DNA from: Sulfitobacter sp. | Lineage (GTDB): Bacteria; Pseudomonadota; Alphaproteobacteria; Rhodobacterales; Rhodobacteraceae | Direction: 5' to 3' | NCBI GenBank assembly: GCA_013002405.1 | Contig: JABDKA010000136.1 | Coordinates: 1 to 44,419, forward strand | Length of the DNA: 44,419 bases | Part shown: one piece after another, positions 1 through 8,153 of the stretch | Layout: every line of letters starts with the position of its first letter | Position numbering within the stretch: position 1 is the first letter of the stretch | Notes under the pieces: generated by a model | Databases searched by the model: none | Told to the model about the DNA's origin: nothing | Seen by the model: only the letters and a program-made list of their open reading frames with translations | Program-made: the position numbers and the translations under genes

Positions 1-864
1 AAGATGATCGCCAAGCGCATCCAGACGTCGCGCGCGGGGCTCGACAATCCGTCCAAGCCCATCGGGGTGTTCATGCTGGCGGGCACGTCAGGCGTGGGCA
101 AGACCGAAACCGCGCTGGCGCTGGCCGAGGTGCTTTATGGTGGTGAACAGAACGTCATCACCATCAACATGTCCGAGTATCAGGAGGCCCACACCGTATC
201 GTCGCTGAAAGGCGCGCCTCCGGGTTATGTCGGTTATGGCGAGGGCGGGGTGCTGACCGAAGCGGTGCGGCGCAAACCCTATTCCGTTGTCCTGCTGGAT
301 GAGGTGGAAAAAGCCCATCCGGATGTGCACGAGCTGTTCTTTCAGGTCTTCGACAAGGGCGTGATGGAGGACGGCGAGGGGCGGGTGATCGACTTCAAGA
401 ACACCCTGATCCTGCTCACCTCCAACGTCGGGTCGGAATTGATCATGGACATGTGCGCGGACCCCGATCTGATGCCCGAACCCGAAGGCATTGCGAAGGC
501 CCTGCGCGATCCCTTGCTCAAGGTTTTTCCCGCAGCGCTGCTGGGGCGGTTGGTGACCATTCCCTATTACCCGCTCTCTCCCGATATGATCGGCAAGATC
601 ACGCGGCTTCAACTTGGCCGGATCGAAAAGCGCGTGTCCGAAGCTCATGGCGTGCCCTTTACCTATTCCGACGCGGTGGTCGATACCATCGTTTCCCGCT
701 GTCAGGAGCTGGAGTCCGGAGGCCGGATGATCGACGCGATCGTCACCAACACGATGCTGCCCGACATCTCTGCCGAATTCCTGCGGCGCATGATGGAGGG
801 CAAGAGTGTCTCCAAGGTGGAGATCGACGCCAAAGAGGGAGAGTTCGCCTACGCATTTGACTGA
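1..864 (+). CDS. tssH: TssH/ClpV AAA+ ATPase, C-terminal part (5' end outside window)
   Basis: This is the second AAA+ module and C-terminal domain of the ClpV ATPase, which disassembles the contracted T6SS sheath in the cytosol. The reading frame is open from base 1, so the gene begins upstream; the ATG at 4 is internal. Counting from that ATG, a Walker A motif (GTSGVGKT) lies at residues 27-34, a pore-loop-like segment (GAPPGYVGYGEGG) follows, then Walker B (VVLLDE) and sensor 1 (LLTSN). These are standard Clp/HSP100 D2 features. ClpV rather than ClpB is inferred from the vgrG and tss genes directly downstream. The 95-base gap to vgrG contains a 10-base palindrome (CCCAATTGGG, 917-926) of unknown meaning. 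Confidence 0.93.
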   Translation, partial: KMIAKRIQTSRAGLDNPSKPIGVFMLAGTSGVGKTETALALAEVLYGGEQNVITINMSEYQEAHTVSSLKGAPPGYVGYGEGGVLTEAVRRKPYSVVLLDEVEKAHPDVHELFFQVFDKGVMEDGEGRVIDFKNTLILLTSNVGSELIMDMCADPDLMPEPEGIAKALRDPLLKVFPAALLGRLVTIPYYPLSPDMIGKITRLQLGRIEKRVSEAHGVPFTYSDAVVDTIVSRCQELESGGRMIDAIVTNTMLPDISAEFLRRMMEGKSVSKVEIDAKEGEFAYAFD

Positions 865-959
865 AAGGGCAGTGTGGTCCGAGGCAGGAGACCAGAGAAG
901 GTATTGGTCAGAACCACCCAATTGGGGTAGGCTGATGGAAGTTGGAAAGGTCGGATAAC

Positions 960-2966
960 ATGTTGAAAAATCTTGATCCTGCCAAGTTCCCGTTGCGACT
1001 TGAAGGTGATGTCTTGGGCAAGAAGCTCTTGCCCCTGGCGGCGAGCGTGCGCGAAGGTCTGAGCGAAATCCCCACCATCGAAGTCGATTTCTTTTGCGAG
1101 AACGCAAAGCTCAAGCTGGAGGATATCGTCGGCGCCTCCGTGCATCTTGTCGCCGAGGACGACAAGGGGTCGAAGGAGCGCTGGTTCAGGGGTACCTGCA
1201 TCATGGCCGAATACGTCGGTCAACTGGATATCGGCGGCCAGTTCCGGGCCGTCGTGCGTCCCTGGTTGTGGTATCTGACCCGGCGCACGGATGTGCGGAT
1301 ATTTCAGAACATGACCGCAATCGACATCATCAAGAAGGTGATCGAAGATCAGGGTTTTTCGGGCCGTATCGACGATAAGACCAGCCATAAACCTGCAACC
1401 CGTGTTTACTGCACGCAGTATCGCGAAACCGATTATGCCTTCATCAGCCGCCTGATGGAGGAAGAGGGGATCTACTATTTCTTCGACTACTCCGGCAGTA
1501 TCGAGAAATTGGTGCTGGCGGATGACACCAGTGCCCACGCGGCCATCGCCGACCCGGCGGAGTTGCTGTATCTGCCTTACAATATCAAGACCACGACCGA
1601 GAAGATCGGAGGGCTGGTCTTTGAATGGAACGGGGCCGAGCAGGTGCGCAGCGCCAAGGTGACCCTGGACGACTACGATTTTGAGAATTCGACCTCTGAT
1701 CTCAAGGCCGAGAGTACCAAGAAGGACGCAAAGTACATCAGGAGCGGCGATGACCGTTACGACTATCCGGGGCGTCATCGCAAGGCTGACCTGGGAGAGC
1801 ACTATGCCAAGGTGAGGATGGAGAGTGAAGCGGCCCCGCGTCACATGATCAATGGTCTGTCAGATGCCGTGACGATCGCGGTTGGTTGCACCTTCAAGCT
1901 GAAGGATGGTCCACGCTCCGATGATGACCCGTCAGAGGTGATGGTGGTCTCCAGCGAGCATGAGCTTGTTCAACTTGCCGCCCTTGAAGACGGGTTCTTT
2001 GACGGTGAACTTGCCCCGATGGCTGCCCTCGACATCGAAAAGGCGCACAAGGAGGCACATCTGGCCCGGTTCCGTGCCCTGAAGAAGGATGTCCAGTACC
2101 GCAGCCCGCAGATCACGCCCTGGCCCAACGTTGGGGGCATTCACACAGCCCTTGTGACAGGCCCGAGCGGCGAGGAAATCCACACCGACAAGCACGGGCG
2201 TATCAAGGTGCTGTTCCACTGGGACCGCAAAGGCAAAAAGGACGAAAACTCATCCTGCTGGATCAGGACCATGATGCCCTGGACCGGCAAGCGCTGGGGG
2301 GCCATCGCGATCCCCCGGATCGGGCAGGAGGTGGTGATCCAGTTCGAGGAGGGGGATCCGGACCGCCCGCTTTGCATCGGCATGCTTTACAACGACAAGA
2401 CCATGCCGCCCTATGAATTGCCCGCCAACAAAACCCAGTCAGGGGTGAAAACCAACAGCTCCCTCAAGGGTGGCGGATTCAACGAACTGATGTTCGAGGA
2501 CAAGAAGGACAAGGAACTGGTCCGTTTTCAGTCCGAAAGGGACTACGAGCAGATCGTCAAGAACGACGCGACCGTGACGATCGGGCTTGAAAAGAAGGAC
2601 CCGGGCGATCTGTCGGTCACCGTGCACAATGATGTGAGCGAAACCATCAACGAAGGCAACTATACTGAGCTGGTCAAGAAGGGCGATCATGAGACCACCC
2701 TGGACATGGGCGATCACAAGACACTGCTCAAGCAGGGCGATATCGAGGTGGAGGCCAGGGCCGGCAAGATAACGGTCACAGCCAAGCAGTCGATCGAACT
2801 CAAGGTCGGAAAATCGACGATCAAGATGGATCCGATGTCCGTCACCATCCAAAGCCCCAAGATCGCCGTGCAGGCCGATATCAAGGCGGACCTGGGCAGT
2901 CCGCTGACGACCGTGAAGGGCGATACCATGCTGACCCTGAAGGGCGGCGTCGTCTTTATCAACTAG
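960..2966 (+). CDS. vgrG: VgrG/TssI spike protein
   Basis: Trimeric spike of the T6SS needle, the tip platform that carries PAAR and effectors out of the cell. The N-terminal two thirds show the gp27-like fold signature (RETDYAFISRLMEEEGIYYF), then the gp5-type OB-fold block (HGRIKVLFHWDR, later WGAIAIPRIGQEVVIQFEEG). The C-terminus is a repetitive beta-helix with regularly spaced short strands and ends in LKGGVVFIN. There is no extra C-terminal domain, so this is a plain rather than an evolved VgrG. The ATG at 960 is preferred because GGAAAGG lies 9 bases before it; the frame also opens with a TTG at 942 that would add six residues. About 668 residues, normal for the family. Confidence 0.95.
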   Translation: MLKNLDPAKFPLRLEGDVLGKKLLPLAASVREGLSEIPTIEVDFFCENAKLKLEDIVGASVHLVAEDDKGSKERWFRGTCIMAEYVGQLDIGGQFRAVVRPWLWYLTRRTDVRIFQNMTAIDIIKKVIEDQGFSGRIDDKTSHKPATRVYCTQYRETDYAFISRLMEEEGIYYFFDYSGSIEKLVLADDTSAHAAIADPAELLYLPYNIKTTTEKIGGLVFEWNGAEQVRSAKVTLDDYDFENSTSDLKAESTKKDAKYIRSGDDRYDYPGRHRKADLGEHYAKVRMESEAAPRHMINGLSDAVTIAVGCTFKLKDGPRSDDDPSEVMVVSSEHELVQLAALEDGFFDGELAPMAALDIEKAHKEAHLARFRALKKDVQYRSPQITPWPNVGGIHTALVTGPSGEEIHTDKHGRIKVLFHWDRKGKKDENSSCWIRTMMPWTGKRWGAIAIPRIGQEVVIQFEEGDPDRPLCIGMLYNDKTMPPYELPANKTQSGVKTNSSLKGGGFNELMFEDKKDKELVRFQSERDYEQIVKNDATVTIGLEKKDPGDLSVTVHNDVSETINEGNYTELVKKGDHETTLDMGDHKTLLKQGDIEVEARAGKITVTAKQSIELKVGKSTIKMDPMSVTIQSPKIAVQADIKADLGSPLTTVKGDTMLTLKGGVVFIN

Positions 2967-2976
2967 GATGTAAACC

Positions 2977-3585
2977 GTGCAAGAGCGTTTCAAGAACCTG
3001 ACCAAACTGTCTTCCGAGCCTGCGGCAAAGATCCTTGCAGCACAGAACGCACGCCTGGAAACCCAACTTGCCGCACCCGCTAGCGCACCGATTGACGAGG
3101 TTCTTTCGGAGCTGGCAGAAAAGGACGCACCGGTGGACATGTTGCGGCTCCTTTCCGCCGTGTTGCCGCCGCGCGAAAGGGTCTGGTGGGCGTGCCTGGC
3201 CGCGCGGGACATCATCGGGTCGGGGCCAGAGAATGCGACGCCTTCTCTCAAGGCGGCGGAGGATTGGGTTTTCAAACCGACGGAAGAAAACCGCGCCGCA
3301 GCGGTGGCCAGCCTGGATTACGCACCGGTGGAAGATGATACCGTGCACTGCGCCCTGAGCGTGATGTACGCCGACGGCACCCTGGGGCCAGGCGAGCTTG
3401 CCCAGCATCCCGGCCCGCCGGGCGGGTCGTCTGTCACAGCCTTTGCCATGAACATCGAAGCCCTTGGCCGGAAGATGGAGCTGTTCGATGACTACGTCGA
3501 GGTTCTGATCGACCGCGCGCTTGACATTGCGAGGGGGGGCAGCGGCAAGATCGACGTGCCCGTTATGGAAGAGGCGGAGGAATAG
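2977..3585 (+). CDS. DUF6931-like T6SS-associated protein
   Basis: A 202-residue acidic, mostly helical protein with no signal peptide or membrane segment. The segment PPRERVWWACLAARD at about residues 64-78 is what I recall as typical of the DUF6931 family seen in T6SS clusters; this assignment is from memory. It begins at GTG with AGGA eight bases upstream, 10 bases after the vgrG stop, and ends 3 bases before the PAAR gene, so it sits exactly where effector adaptors or chaperones for VgrG usually lie. A role in loading the spike is inference from position only. It could alternatively be an effector, but no catalytic motif is visible. Confidence 0.6.
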   Translation: MQERFKNLTKLSSEPAAKILAAQNARLETQLAAPASAPIDEVLSELAEKDAPVDMLRLLSAVLPPRERVWWACLAARDIIGSGPENATPSLKAAEDWVFKPTEENRAAAVASLDYAPVEDDTVHCALSVMYADGTLGPGELAQHPGPPGGSSVTAFAMNIEALGRKMELFDDYVEVLIDRALDIARGGSGKIDVPVMEEAEE

Positions 3586-3588
3586 ACC

Positions 3589-3888
3589 ATGGGGATGCCG
3601 CAAGCCAGAATGCTCGACCTTCACGCCTGTGCCCTTCCGACGACACCGCCGCCGCCGGTCCTGCCGGTGCCGATCCCCATCGCGCCGCCGTGCCTGCCGA
3701 CGGTGCTGGTCGGGAAAATGCCTGCGGCAAGGGTGACCGACATGACCATGGCGGTCCCGCCGCATCCCATCCTCAAGGGATCGACGACGGTCCTTATCGG
3801 CAAGCTGATGGCCGCGCGCATTGGTGACAATTGTGCCTGTGGTGGGCCCATCGCCAAGGGTGAGTTCACCGTGCTGGTGGGGGGCTGA
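3589..3888 (+). CDS. PAAR-domain spike tip protein
   Basis: A 99-residue PAAR protein that should cap the VgrG trimer and sharpen the needle tip. The sequence contains paired PAAR-like repeats (MPAARVTDMT and LMAARIGDNC) and a proline-rich middle (residues ~17-36). Candidate zinc ligands are a histidine in VPPHPILKG and cysteines in DNCACGG. No C-terminal toxin extension is present, so this is a stand-alone tip. The start has GGAGG seven bases upstream (in GCGGAGGAATAGACC), overlapping the stop of the previous gene. Order vgrG, adaptor-like gene, PAAR suggests a single spike module. Confidence 0.9.
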   Translation: MGMPQARMLDLHACALPTTPPPPVLPVPIPIAPPCLPTVLVGKMPAARVTDMTMAVPPHPILKGSTTVLIGKLMAARIGDNCACGGPIAKGEFTVLVGG

Positions 3889-3896
3889 TACGTTCG

Positions 3897-5321
3897 ATGA
3901 CGGTGACCCTGAAATTCCAGTCTTCCGGCATGGTGCCCGGTGACGGCGCGCCGGTAACGATGCGTGGAGGCAGCCTGACCGTGGGGCGGGGCCCTTCCAA
4001 CGACCTGGTCCTGCCGGACCCGGACCGGATGCTGTCCAAGAACCATTGCGTGATCGAGGACCACAACGGCAGGATCGTGATCGTCGATCTGTCGACAAAC
4101 GGCACTTTCCTCAACTATTCGAAGGTCCCGCTGGGCCGCACGCCGACACCCCTGAACAACGGCGATGTCCTGTCGATCGGCGGTTACGAGATCGTCGTCG
4201 AGGTAGGTCAGGAGGTGCCCGACCTTGATGATCTTCTTGCCCCTGCAGCCGCCCCAACGCCGTTGTCGGGCCCTTCGCCGACCGATCCCATGCAGGTTCT
4301 TGATGACCCCGGCGCGGAGGGAGATTTCCTGGACGATCTGCTTGGCGCCGAAGGCGGTCCCGCCGGGCCGAAGGACCTTGGCCAGCCCGACCCCATTGAT
4401 GAACTTTTGCCACCGGCAGGCGAGGATGAGGACGCCTTCTTCAAGAAGGCCGAAGACGGGCGCGAAGGTAAAGGGGCCTCGATCCCCATGCACAATCCTT
4501 CCATTCGCGACAGTTTCTCTCCCTCCGCGCAGGCCGGATCCTCCGTTATCCCCGATGACTGGGATGATCTGTTGGAGCCCGACGAGAAATCGGTTCAACC
4601 GCCACGCGCGACGCCTGCGGAAGCAACCGTCACGCCCCGGCCCGCAGCGCCGCCCGCGCCCCCCCAGGAGGCGCAGGCGCCCGCGCCGCCCCTGGAAGAG
4701 ACCGCCGTTTCAACGCCCGGGACGGCCACCGGGACGGGCGACCAATCGGCCGCGAAAAGCTTCCTGCAAGCGCTTGACTGCGAAGATCTGAAGATCGAAG
4801 AGCCCGATCTGGAGCGTATCATGGCCCGCATGGGCCGGGTGATGCGCACCATGATCGTCGGGCTGCGCGAAATCCTGATGACCCGTACCTCGATCAAGTC
4901 GGAGTTTCGCATCGATCAGACAATGATCAGCGCCGGGGGTAACAACCCCCTCAAGTTCTCGATCAGCGAGGACGACGCGGTAGCGGCCTTGGTCAAACCC
5001 AAGGCCAAGGGATACCTCAGCCCCGAAAGCGCGACCGAAGAGGCGCTGAACGACATCAAGGCGCACGAGATTGCGATGGTCACGGGGATGGAGGCGGCCA
5101 TCAAGGGCGTACTTGGCAAACTGGACCCGCAGGTGCTGTCCGGTCAGATTGAGACATCCGGCGGATTTGGCGGTATGTTCAAGGGCAAGAAGGCCCGCTA
5201 CTGGGAAGTCTACGAAAAGATGTACTCTCAGATATCCGATCAGGCGGAGAATGATTTCCACGAACTGTTCAGCCGCGAATTTGCGCGGGCGTACAAGGAA
5301 CAGCTCGATAAACTGAAATAG
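3897..5321 (+). CDS. fha: FHA-domain T6SS scaffold (Fha/TagH type)
   Basis: A 474-residue cytosolic protein. The N-terminal forkhead-associated domain spans about residues 1-105, with the typical phosphopeptide-binding signatures GRGPSNDLVLPDP, SKNHC and DLSTNGTFLN. A long low-complexity acidic and proline/alanine-rich linker follows (roughly residues 108-285). The C-terminal domain (about 290-474) matches the conserved region of T6SS Fha proteins. In the Pseudomonas H1 system, Fha1 is phosphorylated by PpkA and dephosphorylated by PppA to license assembly; both enzymes are encoded downstream here. The same circuit is therefore likely. Confidence 0.92.
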   Translation: MTVTLKFQSSGMVPGDGAPVTMRGGSLTVGRGPSNDLVLPDPDRMLSKNHCVIEDHNGRIVIVDLSTNGTFLNYSKVPLGRTPTPLNNGDVLSIGGYEIVVEVGQEVPDLDDLLAPAAAPTPLSGPSPTDPMQVLDDPGAEGDFLDDLLGAEGGPAGPKDLGQPDPIDELLPPAGEDEDAFFKKAEDGREGKGASIPMHNPSIRDSFSPSAQAGSSVIPDDWDDLLEPDEKSVQPPRATPAEATVTPRPAAPPAPPQEAQAPAPPLEETAVSTPGTATGTGDQSAAKSFLQALDCEDLKIEEPDLERIMARMGRVMRTMIVGLREILMTRTSIKSEFRIDQTMISAGGNNPLKFSISEDDAVAALVKPKAKGYLSPESATEEALNDIKAHEIAMVTGMEAAIKGVLGKLDPQVLSGQIETSGGFGGMFKGKKARYWEVYEKMYSQISDQAENDFHELFSREFARAYKEQLDKLK

Positions 5322-5357
5322 CGCTTAAACAAGGCGCACATAACGGGAGACCAACGA

Positions 5358-6698
5358 TTGTCCTGGGACAACAAAGTGCTTTGGACGGAGGGGCTTTTCC
5401 TGCAGCCCCACCACTTCCAGCAAGCCGACCGCTATACCGAGGCGCTGGTGGCGGGCCTCGCGCGGCGCACGGTGCCCTATGCCTGGGGTTTCTCGTCGTT
5501 TGAAATCGACGATGAGGCGCTGAAGGTCGGCAAGTTCGGTCTCAAGGAATGCTCTGGCCTGACACAAGATGGCACTGTTTTTCGCGTGCCGCAGGCCGAT
5601 GACCATCCGCCCTCGCTGGAAGTGCCCGAAAACATCAAGGACTGCGTTGTCCTTCTGACAATTCCACAACGCCGCCAGGGGGCCCGCGAGGTCGATTTGA
5701 CCGACGGTGGGCATTCCGTGAGTCGGCTGCTGCCCGCTGAAATCGAGATCACGGATGTGACATCGGCGGACAAGAAAGGGGTGCCGATCGGGGTGGGCAA
5801 GCTGCGCCTGAAATTCGCGCTGGAGGTCGATGATCTCTCGGACATGCTGGCCATCCCCGTCGCCCGCATCATCGAGGTCCGGCCGGACAAGGAAATCCTG
5901 CTTGACCGGTCCTTCATCCCAAGCGCCATCGACCTGCGCGCGGCACCCGCGCTGAGCGGCTTTGTCAGCGAACTGGAAGGGCTTCTGTCCCACCGGATGC
6001 AGGCCCTGGCCGGGCGTCTGTCTGAATCCGGGCCCGCCCGCGGGGCCGCCGACATCTCCGATTTCCTTCTGTTGATGACAGTCAACCGCGCGCTTCCGCT
6101 GTTCCGGCATTTCGCCAACATCGAAAACCTGCATCCCGAGACGGCCTACCGCGCCTGCGTATCCCTGGTCGGAGAGCTTTCGGCCTTCATGAGCGAAAAC
6201 AAGGAAGCGCCGCCATTCCCCCCCTACAAACACGACGATCTGTCAAAAACCTTCCAGCCGGTTTTCCGAACCCTGCGCCAGTACCTCAGCGCGGTCCTTG
6301 AACAGACTGCGGTGGCGATATCGCTGGAAGAGCGCAAATACGGCATCAGTGTTGGCGTGATCGCGGACCGGAAGCTTCTGACCAGTGCAGGCTTCGTTCT
6401 GGCGGTCAAGGCCGATGTTCCGGCCGAGGACATACGCCGGCATTTCGCGGGACAGTCCAAGATCGGACCGGTCGAAGAGATCCGCCAGTTGGTGAACTCG
6501 GCCTTGCCCGGTATCACCCTCAGACCCTTGCCCATTGCGCCGCGCCAGGTCGCGTACCATGCGGGCACGGTTTACTTCGAACTAGATGCCGACAGTCCCT
6601 ACTGGGGCAAGATGACGACTTCGGGCGGTATCGCGGTACACGTGTCAGGACAGTATCCTGGACTTGAAATGGAACTCTGGGCGATCAGGAACAGCTAG
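5358..6698 (+). CDS. tssK: TssK baseplate protein
   Basis: TssK links the T6SS baseplate to the membrane complex. The start is the rare TTG at 5358, chosen because CGGGAGA lies seven bases upstream and the protein then opens with the family's characteristic N-terminus (KVLWTEGLFLQPHHFQQ). At 446 residues the length is normal for TssK. The gene lies 36 bases after fha and 15 bases before tssL, all in the same direction. Confidence 0.95.
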   Translation: MSWDNKVLWTEGLFLQPHHFQQADRYTEALVAGLARRTVPYAWGFSSFEIDDEALKVGKFGLKECSGLTQDGTVFRVPQADDHPPSLEVPENIKDCVVLLTIPQRRQGAREVDLTDGGHSVSRLLPAEIEITDVTSADKKGVPIGVGKLRLKFALEVDDLSDMLAIPVARIIEVRPDKEILLDRSFIPSAIDLRAAPALSGFVSELEGLLSHRMQALAGRLSESGPARGAADISDFLLLMTVNRALPLFRHFANIENLHPETAYRACVSLVGELSAFMSENKEAPPFPPYKHDDLSKTFQPVFRTLRQYLSAVLEQTAVAISLEERKYGISVGVIADRKLLTSAGFVLAVKADVPAEDIRRHFAGQSKIGPVEEIRQLVNSALPGITLRPLPIAPRQVAYHAGTVYFELDADSPYWGKMTTSGGIAVHVSGQYPGLEMELWAIRNS

Positions 6699-6713
6699 GA
6701 AAGGGCCACGGCG

Positions 6714-8153
6714 ATGTCTGATGAAGACCCCTTTGCCGAACCCGGCGATACAGACAAGACGGTGATCAAGCCCAACCCGGGCGGGCGCCGTTCTGCGGTC
6801 CAGCCCCAACCCCCCCAGCCCGCACCGGAAACCGCCGCGACGCAAGCGGCACCAGAAGGCGTGGCGACCCCAGAGCAGCCTGCAGTCCAGTCCTTTGGCG
6901 TGCCTACACAGGGTGGTGGCCAAGGCGCACAACCCGCGGTCCGCGCGGCGCAGGATGCGCCCGAACTGGTTCTGACCGGCATGAACACGCTGGCGGCCTG
7001 TGCCGCGCCACTCTTTGATCTGATCAGCCGCATTCGCAACCGGGCCCAGCACATGGATGCGGAAAAGCTGCGCCAGTCTGTCGTTTCCGAAGTGCGGGCA
7101 TTCGAAAACCGCGCCTTGCAGGCCGGTATACCCGCACAGAAGGTCAAGGCGGCGCGCTACGCGCTTTGTGCGACGCTCGATGATGTCGTACTCAACACGC
7201 CCTGGGGCGGGCAGTCAAACTGGGGGGTGCAGTCCATGGTCGCCACCTTCCACCGCGAGACGGTGGGCGGGGACCGCTTCTACGATCTGCTGGCCCGGCT
7301 GCAGAAGGATCCCGGCAACAATCTGGATATGCTGGAATTTCTCTACATGTGCCTTTCCCTCGGCTTTGAGGGACGTTTGCGGGTAGAGCAGGGGGGAACG
7401 GACAAGCATTTGCGGATCAGGCTCGGGCTTGCCCAGCTCATCCGCGCGCAAAGGGGCGCTTTTGAGCGGGACCTTTCCCCGAACTGGAAGGGCGTCGACA
7501 GGCCCTACCGCGCCCTGTCGGCCTGGAAACCAGTCTGGATCGCTCTGGCGACCACGGCGGTTCTGCTGATCGTTCAGTTCGGCGGTCTCAGCTATGTCCT
7601 GTCCAACCGAACCGAGAACGTTATCGGCCAGCTTTCCATTATTGATGCGGGCCCGGTGGCCGAACTGGAGCGGCGCGCACCGCCGCCGCCGCCCGTTCCC
7701 ACACAGGACGAACAGGTGGAAAAGGTGGTCAGCTTTCTTGAGCCCGAGATCGCCGAAGGGCTGGTCAAGGTCTTCGGCAAGGGCAACACGATTGTCATCC
7801 GCATTGCGGGCTCGGGCATGTTCGGCTCGGGCTCCGACGCCCTCGTAGACACCTTTGAGCCAAAGATCGCCCGGGTCGCCGCCGCATTGAACGATGAGCC
7901 GGGCAAGATCATCATCGTGGGCCATTCCGACAATGTGCCGATCCGCTCATCGCGCTTCCCGTCGAACATGCACCTGTCGCTGGCCCGCGCAAAATCTGTG
8001 ATGAAGACGATGGCCGCAGCGATCAGCGACGATGCAAGGCTCAGCGCCGAAGGCAGGGCCGATGCCGAACCCATCGCAGATAACGCAACCCGCGAGGGCC
8101 GCGCCACGAACCGCCGGATCGAAGTGGTGCTGGTACAGGAGAAAGAGGCATGA
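6714..8153 (+). CDS. tssL: TssL (DotU) inner-membrane protein with C-terminal OmpA-like peptidoglycan-binding domain
   Basis: Part of the TssJLM trans-envelope complex. Residues ~1-80 are a disordered proline/alanine-rich cytosolic tail that starts with the common DotU motif DKTVIKPNPGGR. The DotU domain follows, then one transmembrane helix at about 271-294. The periplasmic C-terminal third carries an OmpA-like domain (IIVGHSDNVPIRSSRFPSN, then GRADAEPIADN and NRRIEVVLV), making this an 'evolved' TssL that can anchor the complex to peptidoglycan directly. The stop overlaps the tssM start by four bases (ATGA), so translation is probably coupled. Confidence 0.95.
   Translation: MSDEDPFAEPGDTDKTVIKPNPGGRRSAVQPQPPQPAPETAATQAAPEGVATPEQPAVQSFGVPTQGGGQGAQPAVRAAQDAPELVLTGMNTLAACAAPLFDLISRIRNRAQHMDAEKLRQSVVSEVRAFENRALQAGIPAQKVKAARYALCATLDDVVLNTPWGGQSNWGVQSMVATFHRETVGGDRFYDLLARLQKDPGNNLDMLEFLYMCLSLGFEGRLRVEQGGTDKHLRIRLGLAQLIRAQRGAFERDLSPNWKGVDRPYRALSAWKPVWIALATTAVLLIVQFGGLSYVLSNRTENVIGQLSIIDAGPVAELERRAPPPPPVPTQDEQVEKVVSFLEPEIAEGLVKVFGKGNTIVIRIAGSGMFGSGSDALVDTFEPKIARVAAALNDEPGKIIIVGHSDNVPIRSSRFPSNMHLSLARAKSVMKTMAAAISDDARLSAEGRADAEPIADNATREGRATNRRIEVVLVQEKEA

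Noticed and set aside
88-1107. 339-codon minus-strand frame at the left edge
   Set aside because: Overlaps the conserved ClpV and VgrG coding regions and shows no domain.
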